From positions 62,001 to 126,000 of the forward strand of contig JAWKHS010000015.1 in the NCBI GenBank assembly GCA_041394705.1: 64,000 bases of DNA. The letters run 5' to 3'. Source of the stretch: Vicinamibacterales bacterium. GTDB lineage: Bacteria; Acidobacteriota; Vicinamibacteria; Vicinamibacterales; UBA2999. The notes below the pieces were generated by a model. It saw only the letters and a program-made list of their open reading frames with translations. It was not told the DNA's origin and ran no database searches. Positions within the stretch are counted from its first letter, which is position 1. Every line of letters starts with the position of its first letter. Shown piece by piece: positions 1 through 8,078 of this stretch. A program made the translations under genes and the position numbers.

Positions 1-243
1 CGCGCGGGCCAGCAGGCGGTCGGCGCCATCGCCGACGCCATCGCGCGCGATCCCGACACCGAGGTCAAGAAGCGCGCCGTCTTCGCCCTGAGCCAACTGC
101 CGGCCGACGAGGGCGTGCCGAAGCTGATCGAGGTGGCGCGCGCGCATTCGAACCCGGTCGTGCGGAAGCAGGCGTTCTTCTGGCTCGGCCAGTCGAAGGA
201 TCCGCGCGCGCTCGCGTTCTTCAAGGAAGTGCTCGCCCGCTAG
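1..243 (+). CDS. HEAT-repeat domain protein, C-terminal end (partial)
   Basis: The reading frame is open from the first base and ends at TAG 241-243, giving 80 residues of the C-terminus. The sequence shows two helical repeats of HEAT type, with signatures such as VKKRAVFALSQLP and VRKQAFFWLGQ spaced about 33 residues apart. Repeats of this sort form protein-protein interaction solenoids. The N-terminal part lies outside the window, so the full function cannot be given. Confidence 0.75.
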   Translation, partial: RAGQQAVGAIADAIARDPDTEVKKRAVFALSQLPADEGVPKLIEVARAHSNPVVRKQAFFWLGQSKDPRALAFFKEVLAR

Positions 244-276
244 CGCACGGGGGCGGGCCGCCTGCCGGCGAGGCTC

Positions 277-282
277 TATACT
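277..282 (+). promoter_or_regulatory. -10 box TATACT for the asparaginase gene, leaderless type
   Basis: TATACT lies 7 bases before the ATG at 290, so transcription would be expected to start at or within a base or two of the start codon. No Shine-Dalgarno sequence and no good -35 box are visible. The same spacing recurs at several genes in this window. Confidence 0.5.
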
Positions 283-289
283 GCCCGCC

Positions 290-1381
290 ATGACGGGATG
301 GCAGCTTCGGCTGGTGGCTGTCGGCGTGAGCCTGGCGTGCGCGGGGACGGCGAGCCCGGTGGCCCAGGCCCCGGCGTCCGCGCGTCCGGTGGTGTGGGTG
401 CTGGCCACCGGCGGCACCATCTCCGGACGGGGCGCGTCCTCGACGTCCCTGGCGAACTACTCGTCGGGGTCGCTCGGCGGGGACGAGCTCGTGGCGGCGG
501 TGCCCGAACTCAAGGACGTCGCCGACATCCGCGTCGAGCAGGTCGCCAACGTCAGCAGCACCGACATCACGGTGGAGCACTGGCTCAGGCTGGCCAACCG
601 CATCAACGCCCTCTTCGACGCCGACCCGAAGGTGGCCGGCGTGGTCGTCACGCACGGGACGAACACGCTCGAGGAGACCGCGTACTTCCTGAACCTGACG
701 GTCCGGCACGATCGTCCCGTCGTGCTCGTCGGCTCGATGCGGCCGGCGTCGGCGATCAGCGCCGACGGCCCCCTCAACCTGCTCAACGCCGTGCGGACCG
801 CCGTGTCGAAGGACGCGGTCGGCAAGGGCGTGCTGGTCGTCCTGAACGACGAGGTCAACGGCGCACGCGACGTCACCAAGACGAACACCTACCGCGTGGA
901 GACGTTCCGGGCGCCGGAGCTCGGCCTGCTCGGCTACGTGGACGCCGATGCCGTCACGTTCTACCGCGCCTCGCTCAAGCGGCACACGGCGCGCTCGGAG
1001 TTCGACGTCCGGGGCCGCTCCAGCCTGCCGGCGGTCGAGATCCTCTACTCCTACGTGCAGCCGACGACGGCGCTCGTCTCGGCCCTGGTCCAGGGCGGCG
1101 CGCAGGGGATCGTGTTCGCGGGCACCGGCGCCGGCCTCGTCTCGACGGCCGAGCGCGAGTCGCTGCAGCCGCTGCTGGCGATGCCGGCGGCCACCCGGCC
1201 CGTGCTCGTGCGCTCGAACCGGACCGGCAACGGCCGGGTGCTCGCACTGCCCGCCTACGACGCCCTGGGCATGGTGCCCGGAGACAACCTGACGCCGCAG
1301 AAGGCGCGCGTGCTGCTGATGCTCGCCCTCACGCGCACGCGCGACCTGGCCGGGATCCGGCGCATGTTCTCGGAGTATTGA
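290..1381 (+). CDS. ansB: Secreted L-asparaginase (type II)
   Basis: Hydrolyses L-asparagine to aspartate and ammonia, probably in the periplasm. The 363-residue product starts with a signal peptide (about residues 1-26, hydrophobic core followed by PVAQA). The first catalytic motif LATGGTISG is at residues 38-46, with T43 equivalent to the nucleophile. The second active-site motif VTHGTNTLEETAYF lies near residues 120-133 and the substrate-binding SADGPLNL motif near 161-168. Length and motif order match bacterial type II asparaginases. The start ATG 290 sits 7 bases after a TATACT box. It stands alone between a HEAT-repeat gene and a small membrane protein gene. The type II assignment rests on the signal peptide. 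Confidence 0.9.
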   Translation: MTGWQLRLVAVGVSLACAGTASPVAQAPASARPVVWVLATGGTISGRGASSTSLANYSSGSLGGDELVAAVPELKDVADIRVEQVANVSSTDITVEHWLRLANRINALFDADPKVAGVVVTHGTNTLEETAYFLNLTVRHDRPVVLVGSMRPASAISADGPLNLLNAVRTAVSKDAVGKGVLVVLNDEVNGARDVTKTNTYRVETFRAPELGLLGYVDADAVTFYRASLKRHTARSEFDVRGRSSLPAVEILYSYVQPTTALVSALVQGGAQGIVFAGTGAGLVSTAERESLQPLLAMPAATRPVLVRSNRTGNGRVLALPAYDALGMVPGDNLTPQKARVLLMLALTRTRDLAGIRRMFSEY

Positions 1382-1434
1382 CGCGCCGCCCGCCCGCGCC
1401 TTCCGGCCCGCCCGGTATACTCCAGGGCAGGCCC

Positions 1435-1791
1435 GTGGCGCTCGAGTCGTCCGACATCCTTCCCGGCATCTACGCGGCGTTCGCGACCGTCGTCCTGTTC
1501 GTGATCCTCTCGGCCCTCTTCGTGGGCGCCGAGACGGCGGCGGGCGGGTCGGTGGCGGCCGGGGCGGTGGGTTCGGGGGCCTTCGGGTTCTACACCGTCG
1601 CGCGCGGCCTGGCGGCGCCGCTGCGCGGCGCTCTCCAGTTCGCGCGCCCGTGGCTGTGGTTCACGGTGTGGGCCGCGGTGGGACTCTACGACGGCCGCTA
1701 CCAGCCGATGCTCGCGTCGGCCGCGCTGGCCCTCGGCATGGCCACCTGCTATCTGATGGGCGGCGCCGTCGCCGCGTGGCGGCGCCGCTGA
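1435..1791 (+). CDS. Small membrane protein, function unknown
   Basis: The 118-residue product begins at GTG 1435. An AGGG about 7 bases upstream and a TATACT box at 1416-1421 support this start. It has an N-terminal hydrophobic helix (ILPGIYAAFATVVLFVILSA), a glycine/alanine-rich middle (VAAGAVGSGAFGFY), and two more hydrophobic stretches (LWFTVWAAVGLY and ALALGMATCYLMGGAVAAW) ending in WRRR. About three or four membrane spans are likely. No family is recognised. The frame is open far upstream, but that extension is a shadow of the asparaginase gene. Confidence 0.6.
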   Translation: MALESSDILPGIYAAFATVVLFVILSALFVGAETAAGGSVAAGAVGSGAFGFYTVARGLAAPLRGALQFARPWLWFTVWAAVGLYDGRYQPMLASAALALGMATCYLMGGAVAAWRRR

Positions 1792-1846
1792 CGCCCGGCG
1801 GGCGCGGGGCGCACGCGGCCGCATGGCGCGGGCCCGCCCGATCCAC

Positions 1847-1852
1847 TACCAT
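1847..1852 (+). promoter_or_regulatory. -10-like box TACCAT before the esterase gene
   Basis: TACCAT ends 7 bases before ATG 1860, the same geometry as the TATACT box before the asparaginase gene. The match to TATAAT is imperfect (TA...AT) and there is no clear -35 box. Confidence 0.3.
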
Positions 1853-1859
1853 CTCGCAC

Positions 1860-2615
1860 ATGCGTCGGGCTGGCGTCGAGCAGCGGCTGGACCAGATGTC
1901 GGTGACGATGGACCAGCGCGAGCTGACCGTCGGCGGGCGATCCGTCACCTACGGCACGCTCGTCCCGAAGGCGCCGCCGCCGGAATCGGGCTATCCGCTG
2001 ATCGTGGGCCTGCACTTCGGCACGAGCCAGGAGCCCGGCCTGTCGCCCTACTTCGGCCTGGGCTACGTCGGGCAGCTGGTGTTCCCGGCGCTCGAGTCGC
2101 TCGACGCCGTGATCGTCGCGCCGGACGCGCCCGAGTTCAGCTGGGCGCATCCCGACAGCGAAGCGGCGGTCGTCGCGGTGGTGGCCGCGGTGGAGAAGGA
2201 CCACCCGATCGACGAGCGGAAGACGCTCGTCACCGGCTTCAGCATGGGCGGGCAGGGCACGTGGTTCTTCGCGGCCACCCATCCCGAGCTCTTCCGGGCG
2301 GCCATTCCGATGTCCGGCCATCCGTTGACCACCCGCGTCCGGTCCCGCGCCGACGTGCAGGCGGCGGCCCAGGCCCTCGACGCGGGCACCGACTGGGCGA
2401 CGCCGCTCGTCTCGATGCCCATCTACGCCATTCACAGCCGCGCCGATACCACCGTGCCCATCGAGCCGGTCGAGCGAGCCGTCAAGGTGCTCAAGGAACG
2501 CGGCGGCGACGCGACGCTCGTGGCCCTCGACGGCGTGCCGCATTCGATGGTGCCCGGGTTCATCGAGCCGCTGGAGGCCGCGCGGCCGTGGATCCTCGGC
2601 GTGTGGAACCGGTAG
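1860..2615 (+). CDS. Alpha/beta-hydrolase (carboxylesterase or phospholipase-like)
   Basis: The 251-residue protein has an alpha/beta-hydrolase fold. It shows the nucleophile elbow GFSMGGQGT (the Ser of G-x-S-x-G), an acidic residue in the HSRADTTVP loop, and a C-terminal His in GVPHSMVPG. These make the expected Ser-Asp-His triad, close to dienelactone hydrolase/phospholipase-carboxylesterase members. No signal peptide is evident, so a cytoplasmic ester hydrolase is the best guess; the substrate is unknown. ATG 1860 is used because a -10-like box lies just before it. An alternative ATG at 1896 would remove 12 residues that are not part of the fold. Confidence 0.7.
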   Translation: MRRAGVEQRLDQMSVTMDQRELTVGGRSVTYGTLVPKAPPPESGYPLIVGLHFGTSQEPGLSPYFGLGYVGQLVFPALESLDAVIVAPDAPEFSWAHPDSEAAVVAVVAAVEKDHPIDERKTLVTGFSMGGQGTWFFAATHPELFRAAIPMSGHPLTTRVRSRADVQAAAQALDAGTDWATPLVSMPIYAIHSRADTTVPIEPVERAVKVLKERGGDATLVALDGVPHSMVPGFIEPLEAARPWILGVWNR

Positions 2616-2676
2616 GCCTTCCCCTGCGGCGGGTGCCGGGCCTTGGCCCCCGCGATTCTCGACCTCAGGCGCTGCC

Positions 2677-4089
2677 ATGACATCAGAAGAATTTCGAACC
2701 TACGGCCATGCCGTCGTGGACTGGATCGCGGACTACCGCGCCCGAGCGGCCGCGCTGCCGGTGATGCCCCGGGTCGAGCCTGGCGAGATCAAGGCGCGCC
2801 TGCCCGTCGCGCCGCCCGACGCGCCCGAGCCCTTCGAGGCCATGCTGGCGGACCTGGACGCCATCGTCGCACCGGGCCTGATGCACTGGAACCACCCCGG
2901 CTTCTTCGGCTACTTCCCCTGCAACGGCACCCCCGCCAGTGTCCTCGGCGACTACGTGTCGACGGGGCTCGGCGTGCTGGGCCTCGCGTGGCAGTCGAGT
3001 CCCGCGCTCACCGAGGTGGAGGAGGTGACCACCGACTGGCTGCGGCAGATGGCGGGTCTGTCCGACGCCTGGGAGGGCGTGATCCAGGACACGGCGTCCA
3101 CGTCCACGCTCCTGGCCCTCATCTGCGCACGCGAGCGGACGACCGGGTACGGCCTGGCCCGTGGCGGGTTCCAGGCCGCGCCCGCCGCGCTCGTCGTCTA
3201 CGCGTCGGCCTACAGCCACAGCTCCGTCGACAAGGCCGCCCTGCTGGCGGGGTTCGGCAAGGACAACATCCGCCACGTCGGCTGCGACGACCGGTTCGCC
3301 ATGCGCGCCGATCTCCTGGCCGAGGCGATGGCGGCGGATCGGGCGGCCGGGCGGGTGCCGTGCGCCGTCGTGGCCACCACCGGCACGACGACGACGACCG
3401 CGCTGGACCCGGTCGGCGCCATCGCCGATCGGCTGGCCGGGACCGGCGTGTGGCTCCACGTGGACGCGGCGATGGCCGGGTCGGCGATGGTCCTGCCCGA
3501 GTGCCGCTGGATGTGGGACGGCATCGAGCGGGCCGACTCCGTGGTGATGAACCCGCACAAGTGGCTGGGCGCGGCGTTCGACTGCTCCGTCTACTACGTC
3601 AAAGACGCCGAGCACCTCGTGCGCGTGATGTCGACCAACCCGAGCTACCTCCAGTCGGCGGCCGACGGCCGCGTGAAGAACTACCGCGACTGGGGGATCC
3701 CCCTCGGACGGCGCTTCCGCGCCCTCAAGCTCTGGTTCCTCATCCGCGAGCAGGGCGTGTCCGGGCTCCAGGCCCGCCTTCGCCGGGACCTCGAGAACGC
3801 CCGGTGGCTCGAGGGAGCCGTGGCCGCCGCGCCCGGATGGCGCGTGCTGGCCCCCGTGCCCCTGCAGACGGTATGCGTCCGCCACGAGCCGCCCGGCCTC
3901 GACGCCGAGGCCCTGGACCGGCACACGCTGGCGTGGTGTGATCGCCTGAACCGGTCCGGCGAGGCCTATCTCACGCCGGCCACGCTGGACGGCCGCTGGA
4001 TGGTGCGGGTGTCGGTGGGCGCCCTGCCCACCGAGCGCGAGCACGTCGAGCGGCTGTGGGCCGCGATGCAGCAGGAGGTCCTTCGATGA
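2677..4089 (+). CDS. Pyridoxal-phosphate amino-acid decarboxylase (group II)
   Basis: The 470-residue protein belongs to the aromatic-L-amino-acid/glutamate decarboxylase superfamily. The PLP-binding lysine is K295 in MNPHKWLG. The cofactor-contacting WLHVDAAMAGSA precedes it, and the substrate-region motif MHWNHPGFFGYFP lies near residues 68-80. Length is typical of DDC-type enzymes. The substrate (aromatic amino acid, glutamate or another) cannot be told from sequence alone. The gene overlaps the next one by four bases (ATGA), which encodes a GABA-type aminotransferase, so the amine made here may be the aminotransferase's substrate. The pairing is seen; the pathway is inferred. Confidence 0.85.
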   Translation: MTSEEFRTYGHAVVDWIADYRARAAALPVMPRVEPGEIKARLPVAPPDAPEPFEAMLADLDAIVAPGLMHWNHPGFFGYFPCNGTPASVLGDYVSTGLGVLGLAWQSSPALTEVEEVTTDWLRQMAGLSDAWEGVIQDTASTSTLLALICARERTTGYGLARGGFQAAPAALVVYASAYSHSSVDKAALLAGFGKDNIRHVGCDDRFAMRADLLAEAMAADRAAGRVPCAVVATTGTTTTTALDPVGAIADRLAGTGVWLHVDAAMAGSAMVLPECRWMWDGIERADSVVMNPHKWLGAAFDCSVYYVKDAEHLVRVMSTNPSYLQSAADGRVKNYRDWGIPLGRRFRALKLWFLIREQGVSGLQARLRRDLENARWLEGAVAAAPGWRVLAPVPLQTVCVRHEPPGLDAEALDRHTLAWCDRLNRSGEAYLTPATLDGRWMVRVSVGALPTEREHVERLWAAMQQEVLR

Positions 4090-5381
4090 GCACGGGAACC
4101 GCTTCCACGACGTCGCCGGCCGCCACGCTGGCGGGCCGCGCCAGTCACGTCGCCCGCGGCGTGAGCGAGACGCATCCCATCGTCGCGGCCAGGGCCGAGG
4201 GCACGCGCCTGTGGGACACCGAGGGTAGTGAGTACCTCGACTTCATCGGCGGCATCGGCGTGCTCAACGTCGGCCACCGCCATCCACGCGTGGTCGAGGC
4301 CGTCACCGCGCAGCTCGATCGCGTGATGCACACCTGCTTCCAGGTCACGAGCTACGAGCCCTACGTGGCGCTCGCCGCCCGGTTGAACGCGCTCGTCGCC
4401 GGCGGCCCGAACAAGACGCTGCTGCTCACGACGGGCGTCGAGGCCACCGAGAACGCCGTCAAGATCGCGCGGGCGTACACGAACCGGCCCGGCGTCGTCG
4501 CCTTCAACGGCGCGTTCCACGGCCGCACGCTGCTGGGGCTGTCGCTCACGGCCTCGAGCACGGGATACAAGCAGAATTTCGGGCCGTTCGCCTCGGAGGT
4601 CTACCACACGCCGTTCCCGTACGAGTACCGCGGCGTGTCCTCCAGCGATGCCCTGAAAGCCCTCCAGTCGCTCTTCGACTCGCGCGTCATGCCCTCACAG
4701 GTGGCGGCCATCATCATCGAGCCGCAGCTGGGCGAGGGCGGCTTCGTGCCGGCGCCGCGCGAGTTCCTGCGCGAGCTTCGGGCGCTGGCCACGGCTCACG
4801 GCATCGTCCTCATCGTGGACGAGATCCAGACCGGATTCGGACGTACCGCGAAGATGTGGGCCTACGAGCACTACGACGTGGAGCCCGACCTGGTCACGAT
4901 GGCCAAGAGCCTGGGCGGCGGGCTGCCGCTCTCCGCCGTCGTCGGCAAGGCCGCGATCATGGACGCCGCGGCGCCCGGCGGCCTCGGCGGCACCTACGCC
5001 GGCAATCCCGTCGCCTGCGCGGCGGCGCTGGCCGTGCTCGACGTGTTCGATCAGGAGGGCGTGCTCGACCAGGCGGCCCGCCAGGCCGCGGCCACGACGG
5101 CGGCCCTGGCCGCGCTGAAGGCCGCGCATCCCCAGGTGGGCGACGTCCGCGGGCTGGGCGCGATGCAGGCCATCGAGATCGTGCGGCCGGCCGACGGATC
5201 GCCCGACGCGGCGAGCGCGCAGAAGATCGTGGACCTGTCGCGCGATCGCGGGCTGCTGCTCCTCAAGTCCGGGACGGCCAAGAACGTGATCCGGCTGCTG
5301 CCGCCCCTGACGACGCCCGCCGACCAGCTGACGCGCGGCCTCGACACGCTGGCCAGCGCCTGCCGGGACGTCTTTGCCTGA
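4086..5381 (+). CDS. gabT: 4-aminobutyrate-type aminotransferase
   Basis: A class III PLP-dependent aminotransferase of 431 residues, which would move the terminal amino group of GABA or a similar omega-amine to 2-oxoglutarate and yield an aldehyde. Visible family motifs are the fold-start GGIGVLNVGHRHPRV, TTGVEATENAVKIAR, AFHGRT, the cofactor Asp in LIVDEIQTGFGRT, and the Schiff-base lysine K274 in TMAKSLGGGLPL. The ATG at 4086 overlaps the stop of the decarboxylase gene, implying translational coupling. A gabD-like dehydrogenase, which would oxidise the product, is at 8079 on the same strand but is separated by a minus-strand module. Ornithine or other omega-amines are possible alternative substrates. 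Confidence 0.85.
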   Translation: MSTGTASTTSPAATLAGRASHVARGVSETHPIVAARAEGTRLWDTEGSEYLDFIGGIGVLNVGHRHPRVVEAVTAQLDRVMHTCFQVTSYEPYVALAARLNALVAGGPNKTLLLTTGVEATENAVKIARAYTNRPGVVAFNGAFHGRTLLGLSLTASSTGYKQNFGPFASEVYHTPFPYEYRGVSSSDALKALQSLFDSRVMPSQVAAIIIEPQLGEGGFVPAPREFLRELRALATAHGIVLIVDEIQTGFGRTAKMWAYEHYDVEPDLVTMAKSLGGGLPLSAVVGKAAIMDAAAPGGLGGTYAGNPVACAAALAVLDVFDQEGVLDQAARQAAATTAALAALKAAHPQVGDVRGLGAMQAIEIVRPADGSPDAASAQKIVDLSRDRGLLLLKSGTAKNVIRLLPPLTTPADQLTRGLDTLASACRDVFA

Positions 5382-5388
5382 AGACGAG

Positions 5389-5409
5389 GGGCCGCGCCCG
5401 CCGCGGCCC
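5389..5409. terminator. GC-rich hairpin between convergent genes
   Basis: An 8 bp perfect stem (GGGCCGCG with CGCGGCCC) and a 5-base loop lie between the stop of gabT and the stop of the DUF5989 gene. There is no T tract, so if it ends transcription it does so as a GC-only hairpin for both strands. Confidence 0.45.
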
Positions 5410-5413
5410 TCCC

Positions 5414-5602
5414 TCAGAACAGCGTGTAGATGAACGGGGCCGCGGCCGTGCCCGACAGGACCATCAGGAGGCCGAAGGCCAGCAGGATCATCACGACCGG
5501 GAGCAGCCACCACTTCTTCGTCTGGCCCAGGAACTGCCAGAACTCGGCGATCACGCCCGGTGCGGCGGCCCGTGACTTGGCGGCGTCTTCGAACTTCTCC
5601 AT
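5414..5602 (-). CDS. DUF5989 family small membrane protein
   Basis: The 62-residue protein has a soluble N-terminus (MEKFEDAAKSRAAAPG), the conserved block EFWQFLGQTKKWWLLPVVM, and one hydrophobic helix ending in FIYTLF. This matches DUF5989, whose members are usually encoded next to SxtJ-like proteins and NodU-type carbamoyltransferases, as here. The gene is third in that order, 21 bases behind the SxtJ-like gene, with a GGAG ribosome site. The biochemical role is unknown; an accessory membrane anchor is a guess. Confidence 0.8.
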   Translation of the reverse strand: MEKFEDAAKSRAAAPGVIAEFWQFLGQTKKWWLLPVVMILLAFGLLMVLSGTAAAPFIYTLF

Positions 5603-5623
5603 GCGAGGTCTCCGGAGGGGCGC

Positions 5624-6037
5624 TCAGAACTGCTTGAAGTACTGCGTCGAATCCGTCGGCTGGGGTTTCGGCAGCCAGTATGACGCGGTCGTCCGGCGGC
5701 GGCGGCCCAGGGCGTCGCGGTGCATCAGGCGGAACACCACCGCGACCGGCGTGAACACCAGATAGTAGAGCACCGCCAGCACCACGCGCGAGACGACCCA
5801 GCCGATCGGGAAGGCCACGGCCATCCAGGCCGTGAAGACGGGCCCCAGCCATCCGGGTCGAACGAGGCCGACGAGCCCGAGCACGCCGCCGACGCCGCCC
5901 AGCACCCAGGTGCCGGTGGTCACGTGGCCCGTGAGAGCCCGCCAGGCCGCCATCCCGCCGAACACGACCAGGCTCAGCAGGCCGAACTGCCGGAGGGTCG
6001 TGGGTGTCTGCGCCCTGGTGACGTCGGACCACTGCAT
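5624..6037 (-). CDS. SxtJ-like membrane protein
   Basis: The 137-residue protein has four or so hydrophobic segments: FGLLSLVVFGGMAAWRAL, WVLGGVGGVLGLVGLV, and a long one near PIGWVVSRVVLAVLYYLVF. The C-terminus is short and basic (RRRRTTASYWLPKP). Its size, topology and position between a carbamoyltransferase and a DUF5989 gene fit the SxtJ family, named from the saxitoxin cluster and of unknown activity. ATG 6037 is chosen because the frame upstream of it runs antisense through the carbamoyltransferase gene; the gap to that gene is 11 bases. This is not evidence for saxitoxin, since the module occurs widely. Confidence 0.75.
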   Translation of the reverse strand: MQWSDVTRAQTPTTLRQFGLLSLVVFGGMAAWRALTGHVTTGTWVLGGVGGVLGLVGLVRPGWLGPVFTAWMAVAFPIGWVVSRVVLAVLYYLVFTPVAVVFRLMHRDALGRRRRTTASYWLPKPQPTDSTQYFKQF

Positions 6038-6048
6038 CGCGGTGTGCC

Positions 6049-7905
6049 TCAGTCGAGCGCGAACTTCGAGAGATACGCCTGCCGGGCGGCCGCGTCCGCG
6101 CCGTGCGGGACGTCCTCCTTCAGCAGGATGCAGTCGTCGAGCACCAGGACGTCCATCTCGGTGCCCAGGAAGCAGCGATACGCGTCTTCGGGCGTGCAGA
6201 CGATGGGCTCGCCGCGCACGTTGAAGCTCGTGTTGACCAGCACCGGGCACCCCGTCTTCGCCGCGAAGCCTTCGAGCAGGGCGGTGAGCCGCGGGTGGCG
6301 GTCGCGGTCCACGGTCTGGAGCCTGGCGCTGTAGTCCACGTGCGTCACGGCGGGGATGCTCGACCGCGGGATGTTCAGGCGGTTGCGCAGGTCGGGGTCG
6401 GACGCCATCGTGGCCCGCTCGGCGTCGGTGACCGCCACGCGATGCTCGTCGCGGACGGGGGCCACGATCAGCATGTAGGGGCTCTCGTGCCGCGGGTCCA
6501 GGGCGAACCACTTGTGCGCCTCGTCCTTCAGCACGATCGGCGCGAAGGGACGGAAGCTCTCGCGGAACTTGATCTTGAGGTTCATCGTGGCCTGCATCTT
6601 CGGCGATCGGGGATCGCCGAGGATGCTGCGGGCGCCGAGCGCGCGCGGACCGAACTCCATGCGGCCCTGGAACCAGCCCACGACCTTTTCCTGGGAGAGC
6701 AGTTCGACCACGCGCTCCACGAGCGCGGTCTCCGAGGGCGCGCGGTGGTAGACGGCGCCGAGCGCGTCGAGGCGCGTGCGGACCTCGTCGCTGCTGAAGG
6801 CCGGGCCGAGCAGGCTGCCCTTCTGCACGTCCGCGCCGCGGCGCGTGCGGGGCTTCTCCAGGAGCTGGTGCCACGCGAACATGGCCGCCCCGAGCGCCCC
6901 ACCCGCGTCGCCGGCCGCCGGCTGCACCCAGATGTCCTCGAACGGCCCCTCGCGCAGCAGCCGCCCGTTGCCGACACAGTTCAGGGCGACGCCGCCGGCG
7001 AGCGTGAGGTGCTTCATGCCGGTCAGCCGGTGCACGTCGTGCGCGATCTTCAGCATGACGTCCTCGGTCACGGCCTGGATGCTCGCCGCCAGGTCCATGT
7101 GCCGCTGCTCGAGCGTGGACTCCGGATCGCGCGGCGGCCCGCCGAAGAGCGCGTGGAACTTCGGGCCCGTCATCGTCAGGCCCTGGCAGTAGTTGAAGTA
7201 CTGCATGTCGAGCCAGAAGCTGCCGTCGTCCTTGACGTCGATCAGGTGCTCGAGGATGGCGGCTTGATACTTCGGCGTGCCGTACGGGGCCAGGCCCATC
7301 AGCTTGTACTCGCCGCTGTTCACCTTGAAGCCGCAGTAGTAGGTGAAGGCCGAGTAGAGCAGGCCGAGGGAGTGCGGGAACTGGATCTGCCGGAGGAGCT
7401 CGATCGACCGGCCGCGTCCGACGCCGACGGTGGTCGTGCTCCACTCGCCCACGCCGTCCAGCGTGAGGATGGCGGCCTCCTCGTAGGGACTCGGCAGGAA
7501 CGCGCTGGCCGCGTGGCTCTCGTGGTGATCGGTGAAGACGAGCGGCGCCTTGACGTCGTCGCCGAGGGCCTCGCGAATGACGGCGCCCTGGCGGGCCTTC
7601 TCGCGCAGCCACACGGGCATCGCGGTCGTGAAGCTGCGCAGGCCGGACGGCGCGTACGAGAAGTAGGTCTCGAGCAGGCGTTCGAACTTGCGGATCGGCT
7701 TCTCGTAGAAGACGACGTAGTCGAGGGCCGAGCGGTCGAGGCCGCCCGCGCGCAGGCAGTAGTCGACCGCGTGGGACGGAAAGTCCGGATCGTGCTTCCT
7801 GCGGGTGAACCGCTCTTCCTGCGCGGCCGCGACGATGTCGCCGTCGACGACCAGGCAGGCCGCGCTGTCGTGGTAGAAGGCCGAAAGGCCCAGGATCGCG
7901 GTCAA
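6049..7905 (-). CDS. Carbamoyltransferase, NodU/CmcH/TobZ family
   Basis: Transfers a carbamoyl group from carbamoyl phosphate, via an adenylated intermediate, to a hydroxyl of an acceptor (sugar or natural product). The 618-residue product has the two family domains. The N-terminal ASKHA-like fold begins ILGLSAFYHDSAACL and contains TDHHESHAASAF, the metal/active-site His region. The C-terminal YrdC-like domain includes GWFQGRMEFGPRALGARS and FNVRGEPIVCTPEDA. The start is TTG 7905, because no ATG or GTG suits the conserved N-terminus. A TAGAAT box lies 9 bases upstream. Genes for SxtJ-like and DUF5989 proteins follow in an apparent operon. The acceptor is unknown; cell-envelope sugars are a reasonable guess. 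Confidence 0.9.
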   Translation of the reverse strand: MTAILGLSAFYHDSAACLVVDGDIVAAAQEERFTRRKHDPDFPSHAVDYCLRAGGLDRSALDYVVFYEKPIRKFERLLETYFSYAPSGLRSFTTAMPVWLREKARQGAVIREALGDDVKAPLVFTDHHESHAASAFLPSPYEEAAILTLDGVGEWSTTTVGVGRGRSIELLRQIQFPHSLGLLYSAFTYYCGFKVNSGEYKLMGLAPYGTPKYQAAILEHLIDVKDDGSFWLDMQYFNYCQGLTMTGPKFHALFGGPPRDPESTLEQRHMDLAASIQAVTEDVMLKIAHDVHRLTGMKHLTLAGGVALNCVGNGRLLREGPFEDIWVQPAAGDAGGALGAAMFAWHQLLEKPRTRRGADVQKGSLLGPAFSSDEVRTRLDALGAVYHRAPSETALVERVVELLSQEKVVGWFQGRMEFGPRALGARSILGDPRSPKMQATMNLKIKFRESFRPFAPIVLKDEAHKWFALDPRHESPYMLIVAPVRDEHRVAVTDAERATMASDPDLRNRLNIPRSSIPAVTHVDYSARLQTVDRDRHPRLTALLEGFAAKTGCPVLVNTSFNVRGEPIVCTPEDAYRCFLGTEMDVLVLDDCILLKEDVPHGADAAARQAYLSKFALD

Positions 7906-7914
7906 CGGACTTCG

Positions 7915-7920
7915 ATTCTA
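7915..7920 (-). promoter_or_regulatory. -10 box TAGAAT for the carbamoyltransferase operon
   Basis: On the minus strand TAGAAT ends 9 bases before the TTG start at 7905, so the mRNA would have almost no leader. No Shine-Dalgarno sequence is seen. Confidence 0.4.
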
Positions 7921-8078
7921 GCGCAGCCACTTTCGCCTCGCGGGGCGCCATTTCGTGCCGCGGCTCGACGGTTGACGCCCGCGCGGCCGCAGGGTGCGCG
8001 TTTTTTCTGCTAACGTCTCTGGAGCCGTCGGCCGCCGCGCGTCTGGCGCGCGGCCGTCGCGCGCCGCGAGGTGTGTGC

